Source: Limnohabitans sp. MMS-10A-178 (GTDB lineage: Bacteria > Pseudomonadota > Gammaproteobacteria > Burkholderiales > Burkholderiaceae_C). Taken from it: 64,000 bases of DNA. Below are positions 27,431 through 36,667 of the stretch, piece by piece. Made by a program: the position numbers and the translations under genes. The stretch spans positions 496,001 to 560,000 of the forward strand of contig NZ_NERY01000002.1 in assembly GCF_003063375.1 (NCBI RefSeq), written 5' to 3'. Each line of letters opens with the position of its first letter. The first letter of the stretch is position 1. Under the pieces are notes generated by a model that worked only from the letters and a program-made list of their open reading frames with translations, ran no database searches and was not told where the DNA came from.

Positions 27431-29458
27431 GTGGCCATTCCTCAGTCTTTTATTCAAGAACTTCTCTCCCGCGTTGATGTGGTGGAAGTTGTTGGCCGCT
27501 ATGTCCAATTGAAAAAAGGTGGCGCCAACTTGATGGGGCTTTGCCCCTTTCACGGCGAAAAATCACCCAGCTTTACAGTCAGCCCCACCAAACAGTTTTT
27601 CCATTGCTTTGGCTGTGGCAAAAATGGCAATGCCCTTGGCTTTCTCATGGACCATGCGGGCATGACCTTCATTGAAGCCGTGAAAGATTTGGCTCAACAA
27701 ACGGGCATGACGGTTCCCGAAGACGATCTCTCACCGCAAGACAAAGCAAAGGCTGCTGCGCAAAAACAAAAGCAAACCAGTATGAGCGACATGTTGGAAA
27801 AAGCGGCCAGCGCTTATCAACAACAACTCAAAATTGCGCCCAATGCAGTGGCTTATTTGAAGGGGCGTGGCTTGTCAGGGCAAATTGCCAAACGATTTGG
27901 CTTGGGTTACTCGCCTGAAGGCTGGCGCAGTTTGGCCAGCGTATTTCCCAACTACGATGACCCACTTTTGGCTGAAAGTGGTTTGGTGATTGTCAACGAA
28001 GAAGATGGCAAACGATACGATCGGTTCAGGGACCGGGTGATGTTTCCAATTCGAAACATCAAAGGTGAGTGCATTGGCTTTGGTGGGCGTGTGATGGGGG
28101 ACGGCACCCCCAAATACTTAAACTCTCCTGAAACGCCTGTCTTTCACAAAGGACGCGAGCTTTATGGTTTGTTTGAAGCGCGCGACAGCATTCACAGCGC
28201 AGGCTATGTCTTGGTCACTGAGGGCTACATGGATGTAGTGGCTTTGGCGCAATGGGGCTTCCCCAATGCAGTTGCAACGCTTGGCACCGCTTGCACGCCA
28301 GACCATGTTCAAAAGCTATTTCGTTTTACTGATTCCGTCGTCTTTGGTTTTGATGGTGACGCGGCTGGCCGAAGAGCCGCTCGAAAAGCCCTCGATGGCG
28401 CTCTGATATACGCAACCGATGTTCGAAGCATAAAATTTTTGTTCTTGCCTCAAGAACATGACCCCGACAGTTTCATCCGAGAAAAAGGCTCAGAGGCCTT
28501 CTCTGTTGCCGTCACCAATGCCACGCCTCTGTCTAAGTTTTTAATTGAAGTTGCATCAGAAGGATGCGATTTGAATTCAGCCGAAGGACGAGCACGTCTT
28601 TCTAGCAACGCCAGCCCTCTCTGGCGCGCCCTCCCAGATGGCGCTCTCAAGCGTCAACTTCTCTCAGAATTGGCGCAATTGATTCAGCTTGATGCGGCAG
28701 AGCTGGCTGGGCTTTGGCTTCAACAAGCAGAAGCTTCTGCAACCCGCAGTAAGCCCCGAGGTACGGCGTCCACCGGGCAAGCAAACGGTTCAATGACATC
28801 GCCATTGATGGCCAGCCAAGGATCCCATTCAGCCTATGATCCAGAGGGCATGCCCTCGCCCTTTGAACCACCTAAAAGCCAGGCCTATCAAAAATCCTCG
28901 CGTGCTCGCCCCGACGGTAAAACTTGGCAGAAAGATTCCAATGGCAAATGGCGGCTGCTCAGCCGTACAGATGCTCTTCAAGCATCCGATCTAGGACCCA
29001 GAGTCCAGCCTGCAAGCAGAGCAGACCATGCGGTCAGACTCATTCTCACCAACATGGCCCTGTGGGACGGTTTATCTGCTGAAGACCACTCATTGCTGTC
29101 CCATTTACCCGGCCAGCATGGCGACATCATGCGGTGGGTTGAAAGTCAATTTCTGGATCATGGCCCTCTCGCTTGGGGAACTTTAAAAGCTGAATTGCAA
29201 CATTTAAGTTTTTCCAGCTTGGCTGACAAGCTCATGGAGTCCCATGCCCCTAGCCAACCAGAAGGACAAATCGAAATGGAGCCTGGGGAGGCCCACAAAG
29301 AACTGCGGCTACTTCTTAACCTGATGCTCATTGACCAACTCAAAGAGTTGGAAACTGTCGCCCTGCAGAATGCTGAAAGTTTGCAAAGCCCAGAGGCTTT
29401 TCAAAAGTGGCGAGAAATCCATCAGCGGCGTAGAACCCTCATGAACGCTCAAAATTAG
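27431..29458 (+). CDS. dnaG: DNA primase DnaG
   Basis: Makes RNA primers at the replication fork. The 675-aa protein has the CHC2-type zinc finger (CPFHGEKSPSF then CFGCG, residues ~35-60), the RNA polymerase core with Toprim motifs VTEGYMDVVAL and FGFDGDAAGRRAA, and a long C-terminal DnaB-interaction domain after a low-complexity linker (~residues 440-540). I use GTG 27431, which gives the conserved AIPQSFIQELL start; upstream TTG codons add nothing conserved. rpoD follows, as in the macromolecular-synthesis operon, but rpsU is absent here. Confidence 0.96.
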   Translation: MAIPQSFIQELLSRVDVVEVVGRYVQLKKGGANLMGLCPFHGEKSPSFTVSPTKQFFHCFGCGKNGNALGFLMDHAGMTFIEAVKDLAQQTGMTVPEDDLSPQDKAKAAAQKQKQTSMSDMLEKAASAYQQQLKIAPNAVAYLKGRGLSGQIAKRFGLGYSPEGWRSLASVFPNYDDPLLAESGLVIVNEEDGKRYDRFRDRVMFPIRNIKGECIGFGGRVMGDGTPKYLNSPETPVFHKGRELYGLFEARDSIHSAGYVLVTEGYMDVVALAQWGFPNAVATLGTACTPDHVQKLFRFTDSVVFGFDGDAAGRRAARKALDGALIYATDVRSIKFLFLPQEHDPDSFIREKGSEAFSVAVTNATPLSKFLIEVASEGCDLNSAEGRARLSSNASPLWRALPDGALKRQLLSELAQLIQLDAAELAGLWLQQAEASATRSKPRGTASTGQANGSMTSPLMASQGSHSAYDPEGMPSPFEPPKSQAYQKSSRARPDGKTWQKDSNGKWRLLSRTDALQASDLGPRVQPASRADHAVRLILTNMALWDGLSAEDHSLLSHLPGQHGDIMRWVESQFLDHGPLAWGTLKAELQHLSFSSLADKLMESHAPSQPEGQIEMEPGEAHKELRLLLNLMLIDQLKELETVALQNAESLQSPEAFQKWREIHQRRRTLMNAQN

Positions 29459-29486
29459 TTGTTTTTGAACCCTATTTCGGTATAAT
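29459..29486 (+). promoter_or_regulatory. Candidate rpoD promoter
   Basis: TTGTTT (29459-29464) and a consensus TATAAT (29481-29486) with a 16-base spacer lie immediately after dnaG. The resulting ~240-nt leader before rpoD is C-rich and has no convincing ORF. Confidence 0.6.
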
Positions 29487-29730
29487 CCACTTTTCCAAGC
29501 AAGAGCGACAGCAGCACCTCCGGACCCGGCCACCGCCACAGCGCACCTCCCTCCATGGGAAAGGCCCAACTACCGCAAGGACTGCATTCCAAATGTTCGC
29601 CCACACATCTTGCTTACAAGACCTTGCAATTTAGCCACCTGACCTCAGGTGCTTGTTTGCATTTCCTCTCGCGCCAGAAGTTTGTGGCGCAGCGTTTGTT
29701 TCCATTCAGTTTGAAGTATTGAGGTCCATC

Positions 29731-32442
29731 ATGCCCGCTCAAAAGCCGAAGAAGCCCGTTAAAACACAAGCCACGTCTGGCGCAAAAAAACCTGTTAAGC
29801 CTGTTGCAAAGCCAACTGCCAAGCCTGCCAGCAAACCTGTGTCTAAGCAAGTTTCTAAATCAGCATCTAAAACAGCTCCAAAATTAGCTCAAAAACCGGC
29901 TTCAAAGCCAGTTTCCAAAGCAACAACCAAAACAAGTCCGGTGAAAGCCAAAGCTCCAGTCAAATCACCTGCCAAAACACCGGCCAAACCAACTGCCAAA
30001 TCGCCCATCAAAGCCGCTCCTAAAGCAGTGGTCAAGACTGCCGCTAAACCAGTTGTCAAACCAGTTTCTAAATCAGTTGCCAAACCCGTAGCCAAGGCAG
30101 TCACACCGGCCAAGAAAGCCAGTTCAGTGCCTGCATCTAAAAAACCAATCGCCGTCAAAGCGCCTGCTAAATCTCCCATCAAGGTCGCAAAACCGGAAGC
30201 GCCAAAAGCTAACGTAAAAGCTAATGCGAAAGAAAACGTAAAAGGCAATCCTAAAGTCATTGCCAAAGCAAGCGACAAAAAGCCATCCAAGCAAGAAGAC
30301 AAAACGCCTACAGACGACAAAGCTGCAGCGGTCAAACCAGCCAAAACAAGTGCACCTGAATCAGATCTCAAACCATCTGGTGCCAAGCGTGGCCGTAAAC
30401 CGAAAGCAGATGCGGCCCCCATTGAGGAAGATTTGAGCGACATCGAAGACGACTTGGTGGGTGAGCCTGTTGCCGAGTCAACAGAGAAGGTCAAACCCCT
30501 TCGCATGAAAATCAGCAAGGCCAAAGAGCGCGCCTTGATGAAAGAGTTTGGTTTGGACGAAACTGTTTTGTCTGAAGAGGACATGGCCAAGCGCCGTCAA
30601 CGCCTCAAAGCGCTGATCAAATTGGGCAAAACGCGTGGTTACCTCACCCACGGCGAAATCTCTGACCACTTGCCTGACAAGTTGGTCGACGCTGAAACCT
30701 TGGAAGTGGTAATTGCCACTCTCAATGATTTGGGTGTAGCGGTATATGAGCAAACGCCTGATGCTGAAACCCTGATCATTACTGACAACGCGCCCACAGG
30801 CTCTACAGAAGAAGAAGCCGAAGAAGCCGCTGAAGCTGCGCTGTCCACGGTTGACAGCGAATTTGGTCGCACCACTGATCCTGTTCGCATGTACATGCGC
30901 GAAATGGGCACCGTTGAATTGCTCACCCGTGAAGGTGAAATTGAAATCGCCAAGCGCATTGAAGGCGGCTTGATGGACATGATGACGGCCATCAGCGCCT
31001 CGCCTGCCACCATTGCTGAAATTCTGCGTCTTGCTGGCGAAATTCGCGAAGGCAAAGTGGTCATTTCCACGGTTGTCGATGGCTTCTCGAACATCAATGA
31101 GGCCGACGACTATGTGGCCGAAGAAGACTTCGACGAATTTGATGAGTCTGACGATGACGATGGCAAAGGTGGCTCCAAAGCACTCACCAAGAAGTTGGAA
31201 GAACTCAAAAATCAAGCCCTAGAGCGCTTTGATCGCATCACAGAACTCTTCGAAAAAGTTCACAAAATCTCTGCCAAAGAAGGCTGGGGCACTCCCGCTT
31301 ACTTCAAGGCACAGAAGGAATTGTCCGAAGAATTGATGACCATCCGTTTCACGGCCAAGACCATTGAGAAGCTTTGCGACATGGTGCGAGGTCATGTTGA
31401 CGATGTGCGCAAGAAGGAACGTGAACTGCGCCGCATCATCGTCGACAAATGCGGTTACCCCCAAGATCAGTTCATTGCTGAGTTCAGTGGCCGTGATAAA
31501 AACAACCAGCGCATTGCCTCTCATTTGCTTGATTTAAAGTGGATTGAAAAACAATCTGCCGCAGGCAAACCTTGGAGTGCGGTGATGGGTCGAAACATCC
31601 CGCCAGTCCAAGACTTGCAGCAGAAACTCACCGATTTGCAAACTCGCGTGGTGGTGCCTTTGGATGAACTCAAAGACATCAACAAGCGCATGAATGCAGG
31701 TGAGCGCGCTTCTCGCCATGCCAAAAAGGAAATGATCGAGGCCAACTTGCGTTTGGTCATTTCCATTGCCAAAAAATACACCAACCGCGGTTTGCAGTTC
31801 CTCGATTTGATTCAAGAAGGCAATATTGGTTTGATGAAGGCGGTCGATAAGTTTGAATACCGTCGTGGTTATAAGTTCTCCACTTATGCCACATGGTGGA
31901 TTCGCCAAGCCATTACTCGCTCTATTGCAGACCAGGCTCGCACCATCCGAATTCCGGTTCACATGATCGAAACGATCAACAAGATGAATCGTATTTCGCG
32001 CCAGCATTTGCAGGAATTTGGCTTTGAGCCCGATGCCAGCATCTTGGCAGAAAAAATGGAAATTCCAGAAGACAAGATTCGCAAGATCATGAAGATTGCC
32101 AAAGAGCCAATCTCCATGGAAACACCTATCGGTGACGACGATGACAGCCACTTGGGCGACTTCATTGAAGACAGCGCCAACACAGCGCCTATCGATGCAG
32201 CCATGCAAGCCGGTTTGCGCGATGTGGTCAAAGATATTTTGGACAGTCTCACACCGCGCGAAGCCAAAGTGCTGCGCATGCGTTTTGGCATTGAAATGTC
32301 AACCGACCACACCCTGGAAGAAGTGGGCAAGCAGTTTGATGTCACGCGTGAACGCATTCGCCAAATTGAAGCCAAAGCACTTCGCAAGTTGAAGCATCCT
32401 AGCCGTAGCGACAAGCTGCGCAGTTTCATCGACACGATGTAA
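29731..32442 (+). CDS. rpoD: RNA polymerase sigma factor RpoD (sigma-70) with long basic N-terminal extension
   Basis: Primary sigma factor, 903 aa against 613 in E. coli. Residues 1 to ~215 are a Lys/Ala/Pro/Ser/Val repeat tail resembling histone H1, followed by an AT-hook-like KRGRKPK at residues 219-225. Region 1.1 starts near residue 260, region 1.2 at [11 protein letters not shown], a long acidic non-conserved region follows, then regions 2.1-2.4 ([28 protein letters not shown]), 3, and 4.2 ([20 protein letters not shown]). ATG 29731 has GAGG six bases upstream. A hairpin and terminator follow the stop. Confidence 0.96.
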   Translation: MPAQKPKKPVKTQATSGAKKPVKPVAKPTAKPASKPVSKQVSKSASKTAPKLAQKPASKPVSKATTKTSPVKAKAPVKSPAKTPAKPTAKSPIKAAPKAVVKTAAKPVVKPVSKSVAKPVAKAVTPAKKASSVPASKKPIAVKAPAKSPIKVAKPEAPKANVKANAKENVKGNPKVIAKASDKKPSKQEDKTPTDDKAAAVKPAKTSAPESDLKPSGAKRGRKPKADAAPIEEDLSDIEDDLVGEPVAESTEKVKPLRMKISKAKERALMKEFGLDETVLSEEDMAKRRQRLKALIKLGKTRGYLTHGEISDHLPDKLVDAETLEVVIATLNDLGVAVYEQTPDAETLIITDNAPTGSTEEEAEEAAEAALSTVDSEFGRTTDPVRMYMREMGTVELLTREGEIEIAKRIEGGLMDMMTAISASPATIAEILRLAGEIREGKVVISTVVDGFSNINEADDYVAEEDFDEFDESDDDDGKGGSKALTKKLEELKNQALERFDRITELFEKVHKISAKEGWGTPAYFKAQKELSEELMTIRFTAKTIEKLCDMVRGHVDDVRKKERELRRIIVDKCGYPQDQFIAEFSGRDKNNQRIASHLLDLKWIEKQSAAGKPWSAVMGRNIPPVQDLQQKLTDLQTRVVVPLDELKDINKRMNAGERASRHAKKEMIEANLRLVISIAKKYTNRGLQFLDLIQEGNIGLMKAVDKFEYRRGYKFSTYATWWIRQAITRSIADQARTIRIPVHMIETINKMNRISRQHLQEFGFEPDASILAEKMEIPEDKIRKIMKIAKEPISMETPIGDDDDSHLGDFIEDSANTAPIDAAMQAGLRDVVKDILDSLTPREAKVLRMRFGIEMSTDHTLEEVGKQFDVTRERIRQIEAKALRKLKHPSRSDKLRSFIDTM

Positions 32443-32473
32443 ATTGACGGCTCAAGCCATCCAATATACAAAA

Positions 32474-32509
32474 GAACGAACGAAGGAACAATCAATCAAT
32501 CGTTCGTTC
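32474..32509. repeat. Ten-bp inverted repeat after rpoD
   Basis: GAACGAACGA (32474-32483) is the exact reverse complement of TCGTTCGTTC (32500-32509), with a 16-base loop made of AATC repeats. It lies 31 bp past the rpoD stop and just before the terminator, and could cap the mRNA 3' end. Confidence 0.7.
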
Positions 32510-32514
32510 ATCCA

Positions 32515-32554
32515 TAAAAAAAGCCTTCTAGTTGTTTGACTAGAAGGTTTTTTT
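32515..32554. terminator. Bidirectional terminator between rpoD and the terC operon
   Basis: An A tract, CCTTCTAG (32524-32531), an eight-base loop, CTAGAAGG (32540-32547) and seven T form a hairpin with A/T flanks that serves both convergent units. Confidence 0.9.
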
Positions 32555-32569
32555 GTAAAGCGAGTCGAT

Positions 32570-33025
32570 TTATTCGCTGGCCATCACAATGGCTGCACTC
32601 ATTGCCAACACACCGCCTGGCAAACTCAAGTTGGACTTTTCTTGCGCTTGCTCTGGGGTGACGGAGTCCAAGTTGACTGACAATTTTGGACGGCGTACAT
32701 CAACCACTCTTGCCAAACCAACTTCACCCTTAATTTGCTTGGTGAACTCAGCGAGGGGGCCTTGAACTGTTCTCACAGAAACTTTGTGACCCACAGCATC
32801 TAGCAAGTGAACAAGTGCTTCCGTATTTTCACGGGTCCATTCTTGACGCCATTTGTTTTGGGCTGTTCGCGTGAGCCATCGCCCAGTATGGCGATTCAAC
32901 CTGGGCGGACACCCAATCAAAATCCAATTTGCTTCGGTAGCTTGTGACCCACTGGCTGGCAGCATTGGAACGATTTGTTGGAGTGCATATTGCTTGTCGT
33001 CGATGTAAACAATGAATGTTTCCAT
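32570..33025 (-). CDS. Uncharacterised 151-aa protein in the manganese-riboswitch operon
   Basis: Not recognised as a named family. The protein starts METFIVYIDDKQYALQQ, is mixed alpha/beta, has a conserved-looking central NRHTGRWLTRTAQNKWRQEW segment and no signal peptide or membrane segment; the last ~18 residues are hydrophobic. ATG 33025 has a strong AAGGAG eight bases upstream. It starts 25 bp after the terC stop, so it should be co-transcribed under the same riboswitch. A role in metal homeostasis is inferred only from this linkage. Confidence 0.75.
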   Translation of the reverse strand: METFIVYIDDKQYALQQIVPMLPASGSQATEANWILIGCPPRLNRHTGRWLTRTAQNKWRQEWTRENTEALVHLLDAVGHKVSVRTVQGPLAEFTKQIKGEVGLARVVDVRRPKLSVNLDSVTPEQAQEKSNLSLPGGVLAMSAAIVMASE

Positions 33026-33050
33026 TTTCTTGTCTCCTTGTTCCAAAACT

Positions 33051-33758
33051 TCAAGCGGATGGCGTCTCAGGTGTCTCTTTCTCCTGACGTTTGCTCGTCC
33101 ACCAGCCAAGTCCTAGAACACCGACTATGGCCACACTGTAAGTAGCGATGCGGGCTATGAGGTTAATCGTCTCACCACCGTCGAACACAGGGTCTAGCAA
33201 CTTTTCGTTGATGACCATCTGAGCAGCTGTGAAAGCCAACACGGCAGCACCCAATTGAATGATCACGGGAAATCTTTCTACCAAGCGCAAAACCAATTTG
33301 CTACCGAAAACAACAATTGGAATGCTGATAAGCAGGCCAAGGACCACCAGCGTAAAGTCGCCATTGGCGGCTCCGGCTACGCCCAATACATTGTCGACAC
33401 CCATCAGTGCGTCGGCCACAATGATTGTTTTCATGGCGCCCCAAAAAGTGGTGGCGCTAGGGCCTTCGTGTTCGCCATCCGAGGTGTCAGCGATGAGCTT
33501 GTAGGCAATCCAAAGCAGGCCAAGACCACCCACCAACATGAGACCTGGAATTTTAAGTAGCCAGACAACACCAACTGTCATGGCAGAGCGAACCACAATG
33601 GCACCCACAGTGCCCCAAATGATGGCTTTGTTTTGATGTTCTGGGGGGAGGTTACGCGCTGCCAGCGCGATCACAATGGCGTTGTCGCCAGCTAAAACCA
33701 AATCAATGAGAATGATGGCCAGCAATGCTGACCACCACGGGGCTGAAAACAATTCCAT
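33051..33758 (-). CDS. TerC/YjbE family membrane protein, riboswitch-controlled
   Basis: A 235-aa integral membrane protein with about seven helices. The two family signatures VLAGDNAIVIALAARNLP (residues ~21-38) and ADALMGVDNVLGVAGAA (near 115) carry the paired Asp/Asn thought to bind metal. It belongs to the YjbE-like subgroup that is typically preceded by a yybP-ykoY RNA, which is present here. Relatives export manganese or metallate proteins during secretion. The ATG at 33758 is placed by the GAAGGTC ribosome-binding site, which is itself part of a regulatory helix. Confidence 0.9.
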   Translation of the reverse strand: MELFSAPWWSALLAIILIDLVLAGDNAIVIALAARNLPPEHQNKAIIWGTVGAIVVRSAMTVGVVWLLKIPGLMLVGGLGLLWIAYKLIADTSDGEHEGPSATTFWGAMKTIIVADALMGVDNVLGVAGAANGDFTLVVLGLLISIPIVVFGSKLVLRLVERFPVIIQLGAAVLAFTAAQMVINEKLLDPVFDGGETINLIARIATYSVAIVGVLGLGWWTSKRQEKETPETPSA

Positions 33759-33760
33759 GA

Positions 33761-33837
33761 AAGACCTTCAATAACGATCCGAACAAGCTGCCGCGTCAAA
33801 AAAAACGACAACGGCAACACGAGAGATCGAAGGTCTT
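33761..33837 (-). promoter_or_regulatory. Ribosome-binding-site-sequestering inverted repeat upstream of terC
   Basis: In the mRNA AAGACCTTC (33837-33829) is exactly complementary to GAAGGTCTT (33769-33761), which contains the terC ribosome-binding site three bases before ATG. The spacer holds a smaller hairpin (TGCCG with CGGCA) with a T8 stretch in its loop region. This looks like a translational expression platform for the adjacent riboswitch. Confidence 0.65.
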
Positions 33838-33847
33838 GCTTTGCTTG

Positions 33848-33972
33848 TTATGAATCAGTTATATGCCCAACAAACCGGAAGTAAAACTCCGTAATGACGA
33901 TTTGTTGATCTCTTCGTGCGCCTGACGGCTGAACTGAGCACGAAGAAATTGAGCTACTCCCCAACGATCACA
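33848..33972 (-). ncRNA. yybP-ykoY manganese riboswitch aptamer
   Basis: On the minus strand the aptamer has the signature GGGGAGTAGC (33962-33953), a P2 stem CTTCGTGC/GCACGAAG enclosing CCGTCA (33928-33923), a further CAACAAA/TTTGTTG stem, and GGGC closing the junction. These are the conserved elements of the Mn2+-sensing yybP-ykoY class. It lies about 90 nt upstream of a TerC/YjbE-type gene, the commonest partner of this RNA in betaproteobacteria. Confidence 0.85.
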
Positions 33973-34056
33973 GAATTAGAATTCATGTGAGCTTTTATTT
34001 AAATTCGGCTTCAATTTAGGCCTAGTTTTTTTAGGGGAATTAACAGAATTCGCAAC

Positions 34057-36102
34057 TCATCCCTTTTTGGCAACCAAAGTCAAAATGTCGTAGCTGGCAA
34101 CCAATTCTTTGTCTTGGTTGGTCACTTCCACGTCCCAAGCTACAACCCCCTGCCCTTGCCCGTTGGCGTCTTTTTTGTTGCGGTCAATTTTACGTTTGCA
34201 AGTGAGGCGTACTTGAATACTGTCACCCAAGCCCACAGGCTTGACAAAACGCAGGGTGTCTAAGCCGTAGTTGGCCAAGACAGGCCCCGGTTCGGCCACC
34301 ACAAACAAGCCTGCTGCATCAGACAAAACCAAATAGCCGTGGGCGATGCGTTTGCCAAATGCGGAAGCTTTGGCGGCTGCGTCGTCAAAGTGCATGTAGA
34401 ACATATCGCCTGTGAGGTCGCCAAATGCTTTGACGTCTTCCTCACCAATGATCTTGGTGGCTGTCAGCAAGGATTCGCCAATTTGCAATTCTTCAAAGTA
34501 ACGCTTGAAGGGATGCGTGCCAGTTTCAATTACTTTGGCACCGCGAGCGTATTCGCGCGTGATGGCCGTTAACATGGTGGGAGATCCTTGAACTGCAGCA
34601 CGTTGCATCATGTGCGTCACTGCGCGAATACCCCCCAACTCTTCGCCACCACCGGCGCGACCAGGGCCTCCGTGCTTAAGGGATGGCAATGGTGAACCAT
34701 GGCCCGTTGATTCTCCAGCAGACTCTCTGTCGAGCACGTGAAGACGGCCGTGGTTGGCCGCCAAACGAGGTACCACTTGCGCTGCCACGGCTGGCGTCTT
34801 GGTCATCAAAGAGCCTACCAAGCTGCCCTTTCCGCGCTTGGCCAAGGCCATGGCCTCCTCCATGCCGTCATAGGGCATGAGAGTGCTCACAGGTCCAAAG
34901 GCTTCAATGTCGTGAATGCTGTCGGTGCTCATGGGCTTTTGGCACAGAAGCAAAGTCGGTTGGAAGAAAGCGCCATTGACCACGCCCTCGCCTACCAAAT
35001 TGAAATGGGCGTCACCGCCAAATACCATTTCAGCGCTTTGACGCAGCATGGCCACTCGCTCAGCAACGTCTGACTGCTGCGACTTAGAGGCCAAGGCGCC
35101 CATCTTCACGCCTTCTACAGAGGGGTCGCCCACCACCACTTTGGCTAGACGGGCTTTGATTTTTTCAGCTACAGCGTCCAAGTGTTTGCGCGGCACAATG
35201 GCGCGTCGAATGGCGGTGCATTTTTGCCCGGCTTTGACGGTCATTTCTCGCACTACTTCCTTGACGAACAAATCAAACTCTTCATCGTCAGGTGTGACGT
35301 CATCAGCCAAGATAGCGCAATTCAGAGAGTCGGCTTCGGCATTGAATGGAATGCTGTTGCGAACCACATTGGGATTCACCCGCAGCTTGGCAGCAGTGTC
35401 TGCAGAGCCGGTGAAAGTGACCACGTCGGCCACATCCAAGCGATCAAGCAAATCACCGGTGCTTCCAATGACCAACTGCAAAGCGCCCTTTGGCAAGATG
35501 CCAGATTGGTCGATCATTCGAACCAAGGCCTCGGTCAGGTAGCTGGTGGCCGTAGCGGGCTTGCCGATGCAAGGCATACCAGCCAAGAAAGTAGGTGCAA
35601 ATTTTTCCAACAAGCCCCAAACTGGAAAATTGAAGGCATTGATGTGAACTGCCACACCTCCTCGGGGAACCAAAATATGAGTTCCAGCGAAAGTATTTTT
35701 CTTACCCAGAGAGGCCACCGGCCCTTCGTGAATCAAATTGCCACTGGGCAATTCACTGGCGGCCATACCGGCATAGGCAAACAAAGTGCCCGTACCGCCC
35801 TCAATGTCGACCCAAGAGTCAACGCGCGTGGCGCCAGTGTGGGCGGAGATGGCATACAGCTCTTCTTTGCGTTCTACCAAATACTTGGCCAATGCCCTGA
35901 GCGCAGAGGCACGTTGCTGAAAGTCCAGAGCCAGCATGCCTTGTAAGCCCGTAGTGCGACCATATTGCAGAGCCTCCTCAAAATCTAGGCTTTCAGCGTG
36001 GGAGAAAGCGACTTCTTTGCCGTTGATGGCACTGTGAAGGGGTTGTGCGGCTTGCGATCCGATCCAACGGCCTGAGACAAAACTTTGGAGAATGGTTGTC
36101 AT
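34057..36102 (-). CDS. paaZ: PaaZ-type bifunctional aldehyde dehydrogenase / MaoC-like hydratase
   Basis: The 681-aa length equals that of E. coli PaaZ. The N-terminal ~520 residues are an aldehyde dehydrogenase with the catalytic Cys in AGQKCTAIRR near residue 290 and Glu in NAEADSLN near 255. The C-terminal ~150 residues are a MaoC-like hot-dog hydratase (GDMFYMHFDDAAAKASAFGKRIAHG). PaaZ opens oxepin-CoA and oxidises the resulting semialdehyde in phenylacetate degradation. ATG 36102 has GAGG upstream. No other paa gene is in the window, so a different ring-cleavage partner or distant paa cluster is possible. Confidence 0.88.
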   Translation of the reverse strand: MTTILQSFVSGRWIGSQAAQPLHSAINGKEVAFSHAESLDFEEALQYGRTTGLQGMLALDFQQRASALRALAKYLVERKEELYAISAHTGATRVDSWVDIEGGTGTLFAYAGMAASELPSGNLIHEGPVASLGKKNTFAGTHILVPRGGVAVHINAFNFPVWGLLEKFAPTFLAGMPCIGKPATATSYLTEALVRMIDQSGILPKGALQLVIGSTGDLLDRLDVADVVTFTGSADTAAKLRVNPNVVRNSIPFNAEADSLNCAILADDVTPDDEEFDLFVKEVVREMTVKAGQKCTAIRRAIVPRKHLDAVAEKIKARLAKVVVGDPSVEGVKMGALASKSQQSDVAERVAMLRQSAEMVFGGDAHFNLVGEGVVNGAFFQPTLLLCQKPMSTDSIHDIEAFGPVSTLMPYDGMEEAMALAKRGKGSLVGSLMTKTPAVAAQVVPRLAANHGRLHVLDRESAGESTGHGSPLPSLKHGGPGRAGGGEELGGIRAVTHMMQRAAVQGSPTMLTAITREYARGAKVIETGTHPFKRYFEELQIGESLLTATKIIGEEDVKAFGDLTGDMFYMHFDDAAAKASAFGKRIAHGYLVLSDAAGLFVVAEPGPVLANYGLDTLRFVKPVGLGDSIQVRLTCKRKIDRNKKDANGQGQGVVAWDVEVTNQDKELVASYDILTLVAKKG

Positions 36103-36272
36103 GGGGGTGCCCTCAAGGAACTGCATTAATTACAAAAACAAGCAGTTTGGTTGTCAAAATCAATTAGCCGACCGCTTGGACTGGAAATATTATGCATGTT
36201 TTATCAATTCAAATCGGCCTATAGCATTACGGGTAAACCCTTGATTTGATCAATCAAGCCACAATTCTCAAT

Positions 36273-36659
36273 ATGAAATTGCTTTATTCGAGCTTCATTT
36301 ATGTATGCCTATTTGTATGGGGGCTAAGTTCAACAGCTTCAGCCGAACAGGCATCGCGTTCGCCCTGGGCCTATGAATACATGACCAACCCACAAAAAGG
36401 CAATTGCATTGCTTGTCACGACTTGCCCGGCCTATCTGGGCTCACAAGCAATTTTGGCCCCAACCTAAAGGGAGTGGGTGCCAAATGGAGCCGAGACGAT
36501 TTGGTGCGCTGGGTGAGTGATGCCAGAACCATCAAGCCCGACACGCTCATGCCACCTTATGGCAACCATCAAGGTTTGGTGAAAGTCAATCCCACACGCA
36601 AAGTTTTAACGGCAGAAGAAATCAAACACGTGGTTGATTTGCTGCAAACATGGCGATAG
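36273..36659 (+). CDS. soxX: Sulfur oxidation c-type cytochrome SoxX
   Basis: A 128-aa periplasmic monoheme cytochrome. A signal peptide ending near STASA is followed by the heme motif CIACH at about residue 40 and an axial Met in LMPPYGNHQG near residue 90. SoxX pairs with SoxA to attach thiosulfate to the carrier SoxYZ. ATG 36273 is used; an upstream codon at 36246 only lengthens the signal. soxA follows 8 bp downstream. None of soxY, Z, B, C or D is nearby. Confidence 0.9.
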   Translation: MKLLYSSFIYVCLFVWGLSSTASAEQASRSPWAYEYMTNPQKGNCIACHDLPGLSGLTSNFGPNLKGVGAKWSRDDLVRWVSDARTIKPDTLMPPYGNHQGLVKVNPTRKVLTAEEIKHVVDLLQTWR

Positions 36660-36667
36660 ATCACTGA

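Noticed and set aside
29487..29730. Possible small RNA or ORF in the C-rich rpoD leader
   Set aside because: No conserved RNA signature, strong hairpin with T tract, or ORF with a ribosome-binding site could be seen; treated as an untranslated leader.
29740..30340. Repetitive DNA at the start of rpoD considered as a repeat array or CRISPR
   Set aside because: Units are irregular codon-level repeats (AAA/CCA/GCT) in one open frame with no constant repeat or unique spacers.
29889..30590. 233-aa open frame on the minus strand antisense to the rpoD N-terminal tail
   Set aside because: It is an Ala/Leu/Gly-rich mirror of the Lys/Ala/Pro repeat codons, without start signal or homology.
30478..31215. 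245-aa open frame antisense to rpoD
   Set aside because: Lies wholly inside conserved rpoD regions; Phe/Arg/His-rich composition typical of antisense frames.
32474..32509. Inverted repeat after rpoD as an IS end or attachment site
   Set aside because: There is no transposase, target duplication or disrupted gene around it; it lies between a stop codon and a terminator.
35182..35946. 254-aa open frame antisense to paaZ
   Set aside because: Fully covered by the conserved aldehyde dehydrogenase domain on the other strand; His/Gln/Ser-rich and unlike known proteins.
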